Below, piece by piece: positions 1 to 11,564 of a stretch of DNA of 64,000 nt (the stretch's first letter is position 1; each line of letters begins with the position of its first letter). The stretch is from Syntrophobacteraceae bacterium (GTDB taxonomy: Bacteria; Desulfobacterota; Syntrophobacteria; Syntrophobacterales; Syntrophobacteraceae). Location of the stretch: the NCBI GenBank assembly GCA_025454175.1, contig JALOOX010000011.1, positions 1-64,000 of the forward strand, read 5' to 3'. The position numbers were made by a program, and so were the translations under genes. The notes under the pieces are model-generated. The model made no database searches, was not told where the DNA came from, and saw only the letters and a list, made by a program, of their open reading frames with translations.

Positions 1-62
1 GTCGTCCATCGCCATGCCGCACCCATCATTCAATTCCTTCCAATCTTAGCCTGGGATCTCGG

Positions 63-245
63 GTCTCAATCCCCTCGAATCGGGGCGGTGTTTCCTACGC
101 TCTAGATGTAATAAGCATTAGTGGCAGCATGGCTCGGTAGGAAACACCGCCCCGATTCGAGGGGATTGAGACTGTTCACGAGCCTCTCCACCGCTTCCTG
201 TACTGCTGCGTAGGAAACACCGCCCCGATTCGAGGGGATTGAGAC
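63..245 (+). CRISPR. Decayed CRISPR remnant: three 36-bp repeats, one inverted
   Basis: The 36-bp repeat begins GTAGGAAACACC and ends GGGGATTGAGAC. Two identical direct copies lie at 137-172 and 210-245, separated by a 37-nt spacer (173-209). A third, perfect copy lies at 63-98 in reverse complement, 38 nt from the first direct copy. After 245 comes 33 nt and then only GTAGGAAA (279-286), the first 8 bases of a repeat. The 3' end ATTGAGAC resembles the 8-nt crRNA handle of many type I/III repeats (established knowledge). No cas gene is visible in the window. To the left of 63 no further repeat occurs at normal spacing, so the inverted copy is an orphan. Seen directly; the type assignment is not possible from this alone. 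Confidence 0.85.
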
Positions 246-278
246 TCGAAGAATAGCGCCTTTGCCAATGGTCAATTC

Positions 279-551
279 GTAGGAAATCTTACTTCAGATA
301 ACTTCGCACATAAAGGTTATTTGTATCAGATGGGAAGGCCCCCTTTGAGAGTTGATATTATGATGTCGATACCTGGGATCGAGTTCGATGAGGTTTGGAA
401 AAATCGTGAAGTTGTTCAACTGGATGATCTTAAAATATTCTTCATCTCCCGATCTGACCTTATTAGGGCAAAGGAAGCGAGCGGAAGGCCGCAAGATAAA
501 CTTGATATTGAGAAGCTCAAAGAGGCTGAAAAACTGGAGACACCTTACTGA
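279..551 (+). pseudogene. 3' fragment of nucleotidyltransferase-like gene (DUF6036-type)
   Basis: The frame ending at 551 encodes YQMGRPPLRVDIMMSIPG and later SRSDLIRAKEASGRPQDKLD. This is the pattern of the C-terminal half of a family of small predicted nucleotidyltransferases (substrate unknown), with the closing ISREDLI-K-GRPQD-D signature as known for that family. The N-terminal GS-x-D catalytic half is absent. The ORF-track start at 321 is a TTG inside the domain, and the frame stays open leftward through 246 and into the CRISPR repeat. The gene therefore looks truncated by whatever brought the CRISPR remnant. Family recognition is from memory, moderate certainty; non-functionality is inferred. 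Confidence 0.5.
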
Positions 552-692
552 AAACATGGGTGACATCTCAGCTGATGCCGAGACATGCGGCTTGACCCCT
601 GGGATCGTGGAATTTCCCCTCCGTGGCTGGTGAGTCTCGCATTTTCCTTGATACGGGCCAGCGAATGGCCCGCCCCCATGACTGCCGAATGA

Positions 693-1478
693 CTACCCGG
701 TGAGCTCGATGCCGTCTGCGACGGCGTTCTGCTGTCCGATCTGGAAGCTGACCCGGCACCAGCGCTCCGAGGCCTGGAGGTCGAGAATGCTTTGGGCGAC
801 GAGCCGCGGGTTGTTGTTGACTTCACTGAGATGGGCGAGCACCACGGCGCGCAGGTGGACGTGGTGGAGGTGCTCCAGGAGGGCGAAGGAATCTTCATTG
901 GAGAGGTGCCCGTGGCGGCTGCGGATGCGCTGCTTGAGCTGCCAGGGGTAGGGGCCATCGATGAGGAGCCGCATGTCGTGGTTCGCTTCGAGAACCAGGC
1001 CGTGGCAGCCGGCCAGGCGCGCCTTGACCAGCTCCGTGGCGATGCCGAGATCGGTGCAGACGCCCAGCCGGCATCCGTCGTGCTCGATGATGAAGCCCGC
1101 GGGCTCGCCGGCGTCGTGGGAGATGGCGAAGGGATGCACCGACAGATCGCCGATGGTGAAGCCGTTTCCCGACTGGAATACCTGGCGATGGGGAAGGGTC
1201 CCCACCTGGGATGGCAGGTTCTCAAGGGTCCCGCTGCTGAGGTAAACCGGGCAGCCGCAGCGCCGGCTGAGGGTCCCGCAGCCCCGCACGTGATCCTGGT
1301 GCTCGTGGCTGATGATGATGCCGTTCAGCTCATTGGGCTTCACGGGCGTTCGATCGAGCCGCGCGCAAAGCTCCCTGGCACTCAATCCCGCATCCACCAG
1401 GATTCGGGTCCGCTCACTGCAGACCAGGGTCGCGTTTCCCTTGGAGCCGCTGGCCAGAACCTGGAAGAACAGCGCCAT
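693..1478 (-). CDS. MBL-fold metallo-hydrolase (YycJ/WalJ-like)
   Basis: A 261-aa beta-lactamase-fold hydrolase. The metal-binding HxHxDH signature is seen as SHEHQDH at residues 57-63, after an N-terminal SGSKGNAT loop (residues 10-17) typical of the YycJ/WalJ branch, whose members are thought to act on DNA or RNA phosphodiesters. A later AISHDAGEPAGF segment supplies a further metal ligand, and HLSEVNNNP near the C terminus matches the family's terminal His region. ATG start with GAGGGCGGG upstream. It starts 11 nt after the M16 peptidase gene stops, so it is the last gene of the long minus-strand operon. Cytoplasmic; substrate not deducible. Confidence 0.85.
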   Translation of the reverse strand: MALFFQVLASGSKGNATLVCSERTRILVDAGLSARELCARLDRTPVKPNELNGIIISHEHQDHVRGCGTLSRRCGCPVYLSSGTLENLPSQVGTLPHRQVFQSGNGFTIGDLSVHPFAISHDAGEPAGFIIEHDGCRLGVCTDLGIATELVKARLAGCHGLVLEANHDMRLLIDGPYPWQLKQRIRSRHGHLSNEDSFALLEHLHHVHLRAVVLAHLSEVNNNPRLVAQSILDLQASERWCRVSFQIGQQNAVADGIELTG

Positions 1479-1489
1479 GGATCCCGCCC

Positions 1490-2749
1490 TCAGGAAGCAC
1501 AGAGAATGTTTTGCAGTTCCTCTTCGGTCACCTCGGCGGGCCCCAGCAGGACCAGGGCCAGTCGGTCGGGCTTGAACACGCTCTGAAACCAGTCATGGAT
1601 CTCTTCGGAACTGACGGCGTCAATCCGCCCCTCGCTTTCCTCGAAAGGGATGTACCTTCCGAACAGCATCTCGTTTTTGGCGAGCCGGTTCATGCGGGAG
1701 TCGGTGCTTTCGGCATTGAGGTACATGCTGCCCTTGAGCTGCTCCTTGGCGGCGCTGAGCTCGCTCTCAAGAATCGAATTCCTGGCCAGGAGCTCCAGCT
1801 GCTCCCGAGCGACCTTGAGGGTTTCGGTCGTGTTGTCGGGGCTGATGCCCGCGTAGACGCCCAGGAGCCCTGTATCCTCATGGCTGTTGGCGAAGGAGTA
1901 GACTGAATAGGCCAGCCCCCGTCTTTCGCGGATCTCCTGGAAGAGCCGGCTGCTCATGCTGCCGCCCAGGATGGCGTTGAGGAGGTAGCAGGCGAATCGG
2001 TTGTCGTCCACCTGGGCCGTGCCCCGCATCCCGAGGCAAAGATGAACCTGCTCCAGATCCTTGTTGATGACTCTGACCCGCGGCTGGTCCGGAGGCGTCT
2101 CCCGCGTCAGGACCGATTGAGGATGGTCCAGCTTTTCCATTACCGGGGCGATCAGATCCACGAACTCGATGTGCTCCAGGTTGCCCGCCGCCGTAACGAC
2201 GATGCGGTTCGGGTCAAAAGCCTTGGAAAGATAGCCGAGGATGCGGCTCCGATTGATATTCTGGATGGAATCGACACTCCCGTATATGGGCAGGCCGAGA
2301 GGGTTCCCCCTCCAGTACATTTCCTGGAAGAGGATATGAACGTACTCGTCGGGGGTGTCTTCAATCATTCGGATTTCCTGGAGAATGACCTGCTGCTCGC
2401 GCTCGATCTCGCGCTCGTCGAAGACCGAGTTGAGCACCAGGTCCGTCAGGACGTCCACCACGAGGGGGAGATGCCGGTCCAGCACCTTGGCGTGGAAGCA
2501 CACATTCTCCTTGGAAGTGAATGCGTTGGCGAAACCGCCCACCGCATCCAGCTCCTTGGCGATGTCCAGGGCACTGCGCCTGCCGGTCCCCTTGAACAGC
2601 ATGTGCTCGATGAAATGGGTGATCCCCCTTTCTTCCTCCTGCTCGTCCCGGGAGCCCGCGCTGACCCAGATGCCCGTGGAAACGGAGTGGACATAGGGGA
2701 TCTTCTCCGTGACCACCCGGATGCCGTTGCTTAGAACCGTCTTCTCGTA
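1490..2749 (-). CDS. M16-family zinc metallopeptidase (processing-peptidase type)
   Basis: About 419 aa. The inverted zinc motif HxxEH is seen as HFIEH near residues 46-50, with the downstream Glu ligand in the IEREQQVILQEIRM region about 75 residues later. A typical second M16 domain follows. Members (YmxG/PqqL-like) degrade peptides in the cytoplasm. The ORF track starts at 2788, but that TTG lies inside a dispersed GTTTCAAG repeat. The TTG at 2749 gives MYEKTVLSNGIRVV, which matches family N termini and follows a G-rich AGGGGGGAGA, so I prefer it. Conserved position downstream of pnp in many bacteria. Confidence 0.9.
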   Translation of the reverse strand, partial: YEKTVLSNGIRVVTEKIPYVHSVSTGIWVSAGSRDEQEEERGITHFIEHMLFKGTGRRSALDIAKELDAVGGFANAFTSKENVCFHAKVLDRHLPLVVDVLTDLVLNSVFDEREIEREQQVILQEIRMIEDTPDEYVHILFQEMYWRGNPLGLPIYGSVDSIQNINRSRILGYLSKAFDPNRIVVTAAGNLEHIEFVDLIAPVMEKLDHPQSVLTRETPPDQPRVRVINKDLEQVHLCLGMRGTAQVDDNRFACYLLNAILGGSMSSRLFQEIRERRGLAYSVYSFANSHEDTGLLGVYAGISPDNTTETLKVAREQLELLARNSILESELSAAKEQLKGSMYLNAESTDSRMNRLAKNEMLFGRYIPFEESEGRIDAVSSEEIHDWFQSVFKPDRLALVLLGPAEVTEEELQNILCAS

Positions 2750-2774
2750 CAATCTCCCCCCTCTGCTACGAACA

Positions 2775-2866
2775 GTTTCAAGTTTCAAGTTTCAAGTTAA
2801 AAAACCAGCCCCACGAAGCCCCTTTTCATTGGTTCGGGTGCCCCATGGGGTCATGAGGGACTGCCG
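2775..2866 (+). repeat. Dispersed GTTTCAAG-tract element, copy A
   Basis: Three head-to-tail TTTCAAG units followed by AAAACCAGCCCC, then CCTTTTCATTGGTTCGGGTG and CATGAGGGACTGCC. The same succession recurs at 14801-14897, 19897-19993 (reverse) and, interrupted by a MITE, near 49263-49495 (reverse). Here it lies between pnp and the M16 gene and overlaps the ORF-track N terminus of the latter. Non-coding; function unknown. Confidence 0.7.
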
Positions 2867-3012
2867 CGGGAAGCTCCAGATTTCTGGCTCGAGGCTTCAG
2901 GCCGGTAACCCCCCATGAACGGGCCGATGTTTGCCTTGTCCAGGGCGCCGCGAGATCGTGGAGAAAAACGCTCCGATAGCGCCCCGACGCCCGGCCGAAC
3001 GAGCTGCCCGCC

Positions 3013-5118
3013 CTACTTGTCCTCGGGCTTCTCCAGGGCGGCCTTGCGGCTGAGACGGATGCGTCCGTCCTTATCGATTTCGATCACCTTGACCAGGACC
3101 TGGTCTCCCTCGTTGACCACGTCGGTCACTTTCTTCACGCGGTGGTGCTCGAGCTGCGAGATGTGGATCAGTCCCTCGACATTGGGCAGAATCTCGGCAA
3201 AGGCCCCGAAGTCCGTCACCCGGACGATCCTGGACATGTAGAGCTGGCCGACCTCGGGCTCCTCGGTCAGTTTCCGGATCCGGTCTATGGCGCGGTCGCA
3301 TGCTTCCTTGTCCGGACTCATCACCACCACCCGGCCGCTGTCGTCGATGTCTATCTTGGCGCCGGTTTCCGCCACTATGGATCGGATGACCTTGCCTCCC
3401 GGTCCGATGACGTCGCGGATCTTGTCGGGGTTGATCTGGATGGTGATCACCCTCGGCGCGTACGGGGAGAGCTCCGGTCGAGGGGCGGGAAGGGCATCAC
3501 GCATCCTGCCCAGGATGTGCACCCGGCCGGCCCTGGCCTGCTCCAGGGCCCGCGTGAGGACCTCTCTCGTGATCCCCGAGATCTTGATATCCATCTGCAG
3601 GGCCGTGATGCCCTGCTCGTTGCCCGTGACCTTGAAATCCATGTCTCCGAGGTGATCCTCGTCTCCCAGGATATCCGAAAGGATGATGAAATCCTCGTCT
3701 TCCTTGATCAGGCCCATGGCGATGCCCGCCACGGAATCCTTGAGGGGAACGCCGGCATCCATGAGGGCGAGGGAAGCGCCACAAACGGTGGCCATGGAGC
3801 TCGATCCATTGGACTCCAGGACTTCCGAGACGACTCTGATGGTATATGGGAAGGACCCGTCTTCGGGCAAAACCGTCTTGACCGCCCGCTCGGCCAGAGC
3901 GCCGTGGCCGATTTCCCGTCTTCCGGGACCGCGGAGGGGCTTCACCTCCCCCACACTGTAGGCGGGGAAATTGTAGTGGAGCATGAAGGACTTGAAGGTC
4001 TCCCCCGCCAGGGCTTCGATCTTCTGCTCGTCCGAGGAGGAGCCGAGGGTCACCACCGCAAGGACCTGGGTTTCGCCGCGTCGGAACATGGCCGAGCCGT
4101 GTGTCCGGGGCAACAGTCCCACATCGATGGAAATGGGGCGCACCTCATCGAAGCGCCGGCCGTCGATGCGCCTGCGATCCTCGACCATCATGCGGCGGAC
4201 CGTCGTCTTCTCGATTTCATCGAGGGCGTTATCGATCTCCTTCTTCCGATCGGGAAAAGCCTCGGCGAGGTCCGCCAGGACTTTTTCCTTGAGCGCTCTT
4301 TTGCGGTCGCGCCTCACCATCTTGTCCGGCGTGGTCATGACGGCCCGCATTTCGTCGGTAGCCGCGCGAATCACGGCGTCCAGGAGCTCGGAATCCTTCA
4401 CCACCTCGGGAGGAAGCTCCTTGTTGACACCCACCATGCGCATCAGGCGATCCTGAGCGTCGATGATGGGAAGGATGGCCCGGTGGGCAAAGTCGATGGC
4501 TTCGATCATGTCCGCCTCGGACAGGAAGCTCGCGCCTCCCTCCACCATCACCACCGCTTCCCGGCTTCCGGCGACCACCAGGTTCAAATCGCTCTTTTCC
4601 AGCTGCCTGATGCTCGGGTTGATGACCAGCCCGCCATCGATGCGCCCCACCCGGACCGCGGCCACGGGACCGCCGAAGGGAACGGGAGAGATGTGCAGGG
4701 CGGCCGATGCGCCCGTCAGGGCAATGACGTCGGGCTCGTTGTCGAGGTCCACCGAAAGCACCGTCGCCGTCACCTGCGTTTCGAAACGATACTTTTCGGG
4801 GAAAAGGGGCCGAATGGGCCTGTCGATGAGGCGGGAGGTCAGGGTCTCCTTCTCGCTGGGACGGCCGATTTCCCTTCGAAAGAAACTGCCGGGAATGCGC
4901 CCGACAGCGTAGCTCATCTCTTGATAATCCACCATGAGGGGAAGAAAATCGATCCCTTCCCGAATCCGGTTCTCTTTTGTAGCGGCCACGAGAACCACCG
5001 TGTCGCCGTAGCGCATGACGACGGAGCCGCTGGCCTGAGTAGCCATGTGGCCGCATTCCATGGTCATGGGGCGACCGCCCACCTCAACTTCAACTGAGCA
5101 CTTCATAGACTGTTTCAT
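3013..5118 (-). CDS. pnp: Polyribonucleotide nucleotidyltransferase (PNPase)
   Basis: A 701-aa phosphorolytic 3'-5' exoribonuclease, normal family length. Two RNase PH-like cores are visible (N-terminal with [13 protein letters not shown]; second with [13 protein letters not shown] and [14 protein letters not shown]), followed by a KH domain ([17 protein letters not shown], about residues 560-580) and a C-terminal S1 domain ([18 protein letters not shown] onward). It degrades mRNA processively and is part of degradosome-type complexes. Located 155 nt downstream of rpsO, the classical rpsO-pnp arrangement. The leader between them probably carries RNase III or autoregulatory structures, as in other bacteria (inference). 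ATG at 5118 is preceded by TAAGG; a second ATG lies five codons in. Confidence 0.97.
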   Translation of the reverse strand: MKQSMKCSVEVEVGGRPMTMECGHMATQASGSVVMRYGDTVVLVAATKENRIREGIDFLPLMVDYQEMSYAVGRIPGSFFRREIGRPSEKETLTSRLIDRPIRPLFPEKYRFETQVTATVLSVDLDNEPDVIALTGASAALHISPVPFGGPVAAVRVGRIDGGLVINPSIRQLEKSDLNLVVAGSREAVVMVEGGASFLSEADMIEAIDFAHRAILPIIDAQDRLMRMVGVNKELPPEVVKDSELLDAVIRAATDEMRAVMTTPDKMVRRDRKRALKEKVLADLAEAFPDRKKEIDNALDEIEKTTVRRMMVEDRRRIDGRRFDEVRPISIDVGLLPRTHGSAMFRRGETQVLAVVTLGSSSDEQKIEALAGETFKSFMLHYNFPAYSVGEVKPLRGPGRREIGHGALAERAVKTVLPEDGSFPYTIRVVSEVLESNGSSSMATVCGASLALMDAGVPLKDSVAGIAMGLIKEDEDFIILSDILGDEDHLGDMDFKVTGNEQGITALQMDIKISGITREVLTRALEQARAGRVHILGRMRDALPAPRPELSPYAPRVITIQINPDKIRDVIGPGGKVIRSIVAETGAKIDIDDSGRVVVMSPDKEACDRAIDRIRKLTEEPEVGQLYMSRIVRVTDFGAFAEILPNVEGLIHISQLEHHRVKKVTDVVNEGDQVLVKVIEIDKDGRIRLSRKAALEKPEDK

Positions 5119-5273
5119 CCTTATGGCTAAGCGCGATCCAGGGAGCTTGAAGCCTCATCAGAATCACGACGTTTTCCATGCAGACCGCTCGACCGGGGAG
5201 CCGGAGAAAGGGGAGAACCGACTCCGCGTGGATCGGGGCTTCCATTCCTGTCGCGACCCGTGGCTCCTGGGAG

Positions 5274-5543
5274 CTAGCGGCGCAAACCGAGCCTTTCCAC
5301 TACCGTGTTGTAGCGATCGATATTCTTCCGCTTGAGATAGTTGAGCAGCTGTCTACGCTGCCCCACGAGCTTGAGGAGACCCCGGCGCGAGTGGTGGTCC
5401 TTCTTGTGGGACTTGAAATGATCGGTGAGGTAGGCAATCCTCTCGCTGAGCAAAGCGATCTGGACCTCGGGCGACCCGGTGTCCGACGGATGCATCTTGT
5501 AATCCTCAATAATGTTCTTTTTGCGCTCAGGTGTCATGACCAC
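5274..5543 (-). CDS. rpsO: 30S ribosomal protein S15
   Basis: An 89-aa protein, the standard size of S15. It contains the diagnostic [16 protein letters not shown] and [20 protein letters not shown] segments that bind the central domain of 16S rRNA. The reading starts at a GTG (5543) that sits about 8 nt after a strong GGAGGA, with an ATG two codons later. It is 21 nt downstream of truB and 155 nt upstream of pnp, the canonical order in this operon. Confidence 0.97.
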   Translation of the reverse strand: MVMTPERKKNIIEDYKMHPSDTGSPEVQIALLSERIAYLTDHFKSHKKDHHSRRGLLKLVGQRRQLLNYLKRKNIDRYNTVVERLGLRR

Positions 5544-5564
5544 GGTTCATTCCTCCTTTATCCG

Positions 5565-6557
5565 TTATCCGTTCCAATGAAATGGAAATACACGCAATCG
5601 ACGCTCGGCTCCCTCCGCGGCATCGGGCCACCAAAGAGCGGCCAGCTGCATGCGGGGCGTGAGCACGCACACGGGTGAGCGCCCCTCGGGAATCCAACAC
5701 ATCTGCTCCTTCTGCCAAGCACGATCCAGATCACCGTTTCCGAGCCGCCTCAGTAGCCCCTCATCCTTCAGGCAGACACGTGGCAGGTGCGCCAGGGCTT
5801 CGGCGAGGGGCACCACTTTCCGCGCCCACTCTTCCTTCATTTTGAGCTCCTCGATCCGGTCCATGGAAAGCGCCATCTCTTCGGTGAAGGGACCGGACGC
5901 CGTACGGCGGAGCGAGTGCACATGAGCTCCACAGCCCATCTCACGCCCGATGTCCGCGGCGAGCTGCCTGATGTAAGTTCCCTTGCCGCAGCGTACCCGC
6001 AGGGTGGCAAGGGGCCATTCGTAAGCCAGGAGCTCCATCGACTCGATGTGCACCACGCGTCGGGGAGGAGTCACCTCAATCCCTCTGCGGGCCAGATCGT
6101 ACAGTCGGCGTCCCCCCACCTGGACGGCCGAAAACCGGGGGACCTCCTGTTCGAAAGAACCGGAGAAGCGTCCCATGGCGTTCTCGCAGGCCTGAGCCCC
6201 GATGGGGGGACCATCGTAGCTGGATTGAACCTGCCCGGTCCTGTCCAGGGTGTCCGTTTCCACCCCGAAACGAACCGTCACGACGTAAACCTTATCCTGC
6301 AGAGTGAGCTGATCCACGACGCGGGTCCCCTGGTTCACCGCAAGGACCAGCACGCCGGTGGCGAAGGGATCCAGGGTGCCGCAGTGGCCGGCCTTCGAAA
6401 GCGAGAGCATCCTCGCCACTCGCCGCGTCGTCTGAAAGGATGAAAGTCCCTCCGGCTTGTCCACAACCAAAACGCCGTGGATATTCGAAGGAGCCGCCTG
6501 CGACCTTCCAGGCTCCGAGGTCCGTACTCCCGCATCGAGCTGGGACATGACCATCAT
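5565..6557 (-). CDS. truB: tRNA pseudouridine(55) synthase
   Basis: A 330-aa protein making pseudouridine 55 in the T-loop of tRNAs. The catalytic Asp lies in GHCGTLDPFATGVL, preceded by the VVDKPEGLSSF motif; the tRNA-binding KGTYIRQLAADIG segment is present. A C-terminal extension after about residue 260 resembles the PUA-like tail of longer TruB proteins. The first ATG (6557) lies directly against AGGGGA; the ATG at 6548 (MSQLDAG) has better spacing and may be the true start. It follows nrnA within a few nucleotides, indicating coupled translation. Confidence 0.95.
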   Translation of the reverse strand: MMVMSQLDAGVRTSEPGRSQAAPSNIHGVLVVDKPEGLSSFQTTRRVARMLSLSKAGHCGTLDPFATGVLVLAVNQGTRVVDQLTLQDKVYVVTVRFGVETDTLDRTGQVQSSYDGPPIGAQACENAMGRFSGSFEQEVPRFSAVQVGGRRLYDLARRGIEVTPPRRVVHIESMELLAYEWPLATLRVRCGKGTYIRQLAADIGREMGCGAHVHSLRRTASGPFTEEMALSMDRIEELKMKEEWARKVVPLAEALAHLPRVCLKDEGLLRRLGNGDLDRAWQKEQMCWIPEGRSPVCVLTPRMQLAALWWPDAAEGAERRLRVFPFHWNG

Positions 6558-6561
6558 TCCC

Positions 6562-7551
6562 CTACCTGAGACAACTCAATGCTTCGCGCGTGAACCTCGC
6601 CCTCGCCTCGCTCAACGTGGTCTCCCTCACCCGAAAGGCGGCTGCGTGATAATGGCCGCCGCCTCCAAAACTCCGGGCCAGACCCGCCACATCCACGGAC
6701 CCCTTGGAGCGCATGCTCACGTTGATGACCCCATCCTGCTCCTCCCTGAAGAGAATGGCCATCCTGGCCGTCTTGACGGACCGAAGATGGTTGATGAAAC
6801 TTTCGGTGTCCGAGGGATGCGTGCCCGTATCCTCGAACATCCGCTGGGTCAGCTCCGCAGTCACCAGTTGAGCGTCGGCGTGAAACTGCACCGTGGCGAG
6901 CACGCGGGCCAGGAGCTGAATGCGCTGGGGCGAGGAGGAATCGTAGACCTGCTCGGCGATGAAGGATGGCTGCGCGCCGCAGTTGACCAGGTTCCTGGCA
7001 ACCTCCAGAACCCGCTCGGTGGTGTTGGAGAAACGGAACGAGCCCGTGTCCGTCAGCACTCCCGTATAGAGCTGGGTGGCGATGTCGGCGTCGGGAGCGA
7101 GCGGGATGGAAGCAGCCAGATCATAGAGCATCTCGCACGTGCTGCTTGCGGTGGGCTTCACCCAGAAAATATCTCCAAACGGCTCCTCGTTGATGTGGTG
7201 ATCGATGTTGATGAGAAAAGGAACGCGGCCGATGGATTCCTCAAGCGAAGGGCCCACCCGGTGAAAGTCGCCGCAATCGACCATGATGGCCGCATCGTAG
7301 GATTCGGGGGCGTCAACTCTATGACGGATGGAGCCGCTCCCGGGCAGGAATTCGTGGGCTGCGGGGATCGGGTCCTGGCAAAACGGATCGGCCTGCTTGC
7401 CCAGGCGCCTCAACAGATAGGTCATGGCGAGAAGCGAGCCCACGGCATCCCCGTCGGGCCTCACATGAGTGGCCACCAGGTAGCGGCTGCGCGAATCCAG
7501 CGCCTTCAGGATCCTGGGGATTTCGTTGTGGTTATGATTGTTGCTCTTCAT
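6562..7551 (-). CDS. nrnA: Bifunctional oligoribonuclease/pAp phosphatase-like DHH protein
   Basis: A 329-aa DHH-family phosphoesterase. The N-terminal domain has THVRPDGDAVGS, MVDCGD and the signature NIDHHINEEPFGD; the C-terminal DHHA1 domain ends in GGGGHYHAAAF. NrnA enzymes degrade 2-5 nt RNAs and dephosphorylate pAp. The window also has cysQ (42.5 kb), so pAp removal may be redundant here (inference). Its start overlaps the 3' end of rbfA by 20 nt, and it is followed by truB after 4 nt. This rbfA-nrnA-truB order is widespread. Confidence 0.93.
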   Translation of the reverse strand: MKSNNHNHNEIPRILKALDSRSRYLVATHVRPDGDAVGSLLAMTYLLRRLGKQADPFCQDPIPAAHEFLPGSGSIRHRVDAPESYDAAIMVDCGDFHRVGPSLEESIGRVPFLINIDHHINEEPFGDIFWVKPTASSTCEMLYDLAASIPLAPDADIATQLYTGVLTDTGSFRFSNTTERVLEVARNLVNCGAQPSFIAEQVYDSSSPQRIQLLARVLATVQFHADAQLVTAELTQRMFEDTGTHPSDTESFINHLRSVKTARMAILFREEQDGVINVSMRSKGSVDVAGLARSFGGGGHYHAAAFRVRETTLSEARARFTREALSCLR

Positions 7552-7897
7552 CTGTGTGGATTGCTTTCAGCAAGCGCTCGATCTTCTCCCCATAGTCGAA
7601 GGATTGATCGTATCGAAAAGCCAGCTGAGGCAGGTGCTTCATATGAAGCCGCTTGCCCAGCTCCTGGCGGATGAATCCCGTGGCCTTGATCAGCCCTTCG
7701 GCGACGGCCTTCCTTTCCTTTTCTCCCGGCTTTCCCGTGATGCAGTAGAATACACTGGCATGCTGCAGATCCCGGGACACCTCGACGCCGGTGATCGTCA
7801 CCATCCGGGTCCGCGGGTCCTTGACGCGCCGGAAGATGAGCTCCGCAATCTCGCGGTGCAGCAGATCAGCTATACGATCCGAGCGTTTGTATTCCAT
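7532..7897 (-). CDS. rbfA: 30S ribosome-binding factor RbfA
   Basis: A 121-aa single KH-fold protein. The family start YKRSDRIADLLHREIAELI and the RVKDPRTRMVTITGVEVSRDL stretch are diagnostic. It acts in late 16S rRNA 5'-end maturation and cold adaptation. The C terminus is acidic and overlaps the nrnA start by 20 nt. It lies 11 nt after the DUF503 gene. Confidence 0.95.
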   Translation of the reverse strand: MEYKRSDRIADLLHREIAELIFRRVKDPRTRMVTITGVEVSRDLQHASVFYCITGKPGEKERKAVAEGLIKATGFIRQELGKRLHMKHLPQLAFRYDQSFDYGEKIERLLKAIHTDEEQQS

Positions 7898-7908
7898 GGC
7901 TTTTCCGA

Positions 7909-8198
7909 TCAGTCTCCGAGGGGGATCAGCTCGATCTCCCGGTCCACGAGATCCGCCACGCCCATGGCTTCCATGAAATCCAGTATGTGATCCAGCAATG
8001 AGTTGAGCACACGACCGTCACTGCCGATCACGGCCACACCGATGGTGGCCCTCTGGTGTACATCCTGGTCCGCCACCTCCGCCACGGAGACGTTGAACCG
8101 GTGCCGACTCTTGTCGACCAGGCTTTTCACGACTTTCCGCTTCTCTTTCAGCGATTGATTGCCGTGGAGGCGGAAGGTCACACGGGCGATTCCAACGG

Positions 8199-8202
<4 letters not shown>
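7909..8202 (-). CDS. DUF503 (YlxP-like) protein
   Basis: A 97-aa protein with the DUF503 signature: N-terminal strand [20 protein letters not shown], the [17 protein letters not shown] core, and a C-terminal helix-strand. Ferredoxin-like fold, thought to associate with ribosome assembly because of its constant place between infB and rbfA (context inference; no biochemical activity established to my knowledge). Its ATG overlaps the infB stop by four bases (ATGA-type), so translation is coupled. Confidence 0.9.
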
Positions 8203-11138
<2,936 letters not shown>

Positions 11139-11291
11139 GAACACTTCCCCCTTGATCAACCGATGCAAACCGCCCCGATACTCTAAGCAGATCCAATATC
11201 TAACGAGACAACCATCCCGCTCCTCCGCAAGCAGCCCGCACATTCCGCAATGGGAGCCAGGCCGCCGGCTTCACTGTCCTTCTCCATCTCT

Positions 11292-11564
11292 TCATCCGGG
11301 AGTATCGCGACTCCCGGTCAACTCGTCCGAAAGCCCGCGCGCCCTGCCCCGGAAAGCCCTTCGAGCCCGATGCCCGGTTCTGATCTCCGGCAGGCACTTA
11401 GCACAAACATAAGCACCCCGGCCCGGCAACCGCTGCAAATGATCCAGGACAATCAATCCCGTTCCGGGATCCATGGCCAGCCTGAGGAGACTCCCCTTGC
11501 TCCGCCTGGATCGACAGACCAGGCATGTTCTCATCGGGTCGTGGGCTGTGGTCACGCTCTTCAT
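11292..11564 (-). CDS. YlxR (DUF448) family RNA-binding protein
   Basis: A 90-aa protein with the YlxR signature PMRTCLVCRSRR followed by GRGAYVCAKCLPEI. Four Cys form an apparent zinc site, although YlxR folds are known without zinc. YlxR is an RNA-binding or RNase P-associated regulator encoded between nusA and infB in many bacteria. Its ATG overlaps the nusA stop by four bases. About 150 nt separate it from infB. Confidence 0.9.
   Translation of the reverse strand: MKSVTTAHDPMRTCLVCRSRRSKGSLLRLAMDPGTGLIVLDHLQRLPGRGAYVCAKCLPEIRTGHRARRAFRGRARGLSDELTGSRDTPG

Noticed and set aside
3142-5097. 651-aa plus-strand ORF antisense to pnp
   Set aside because: Shadow of pnp; no motifs.
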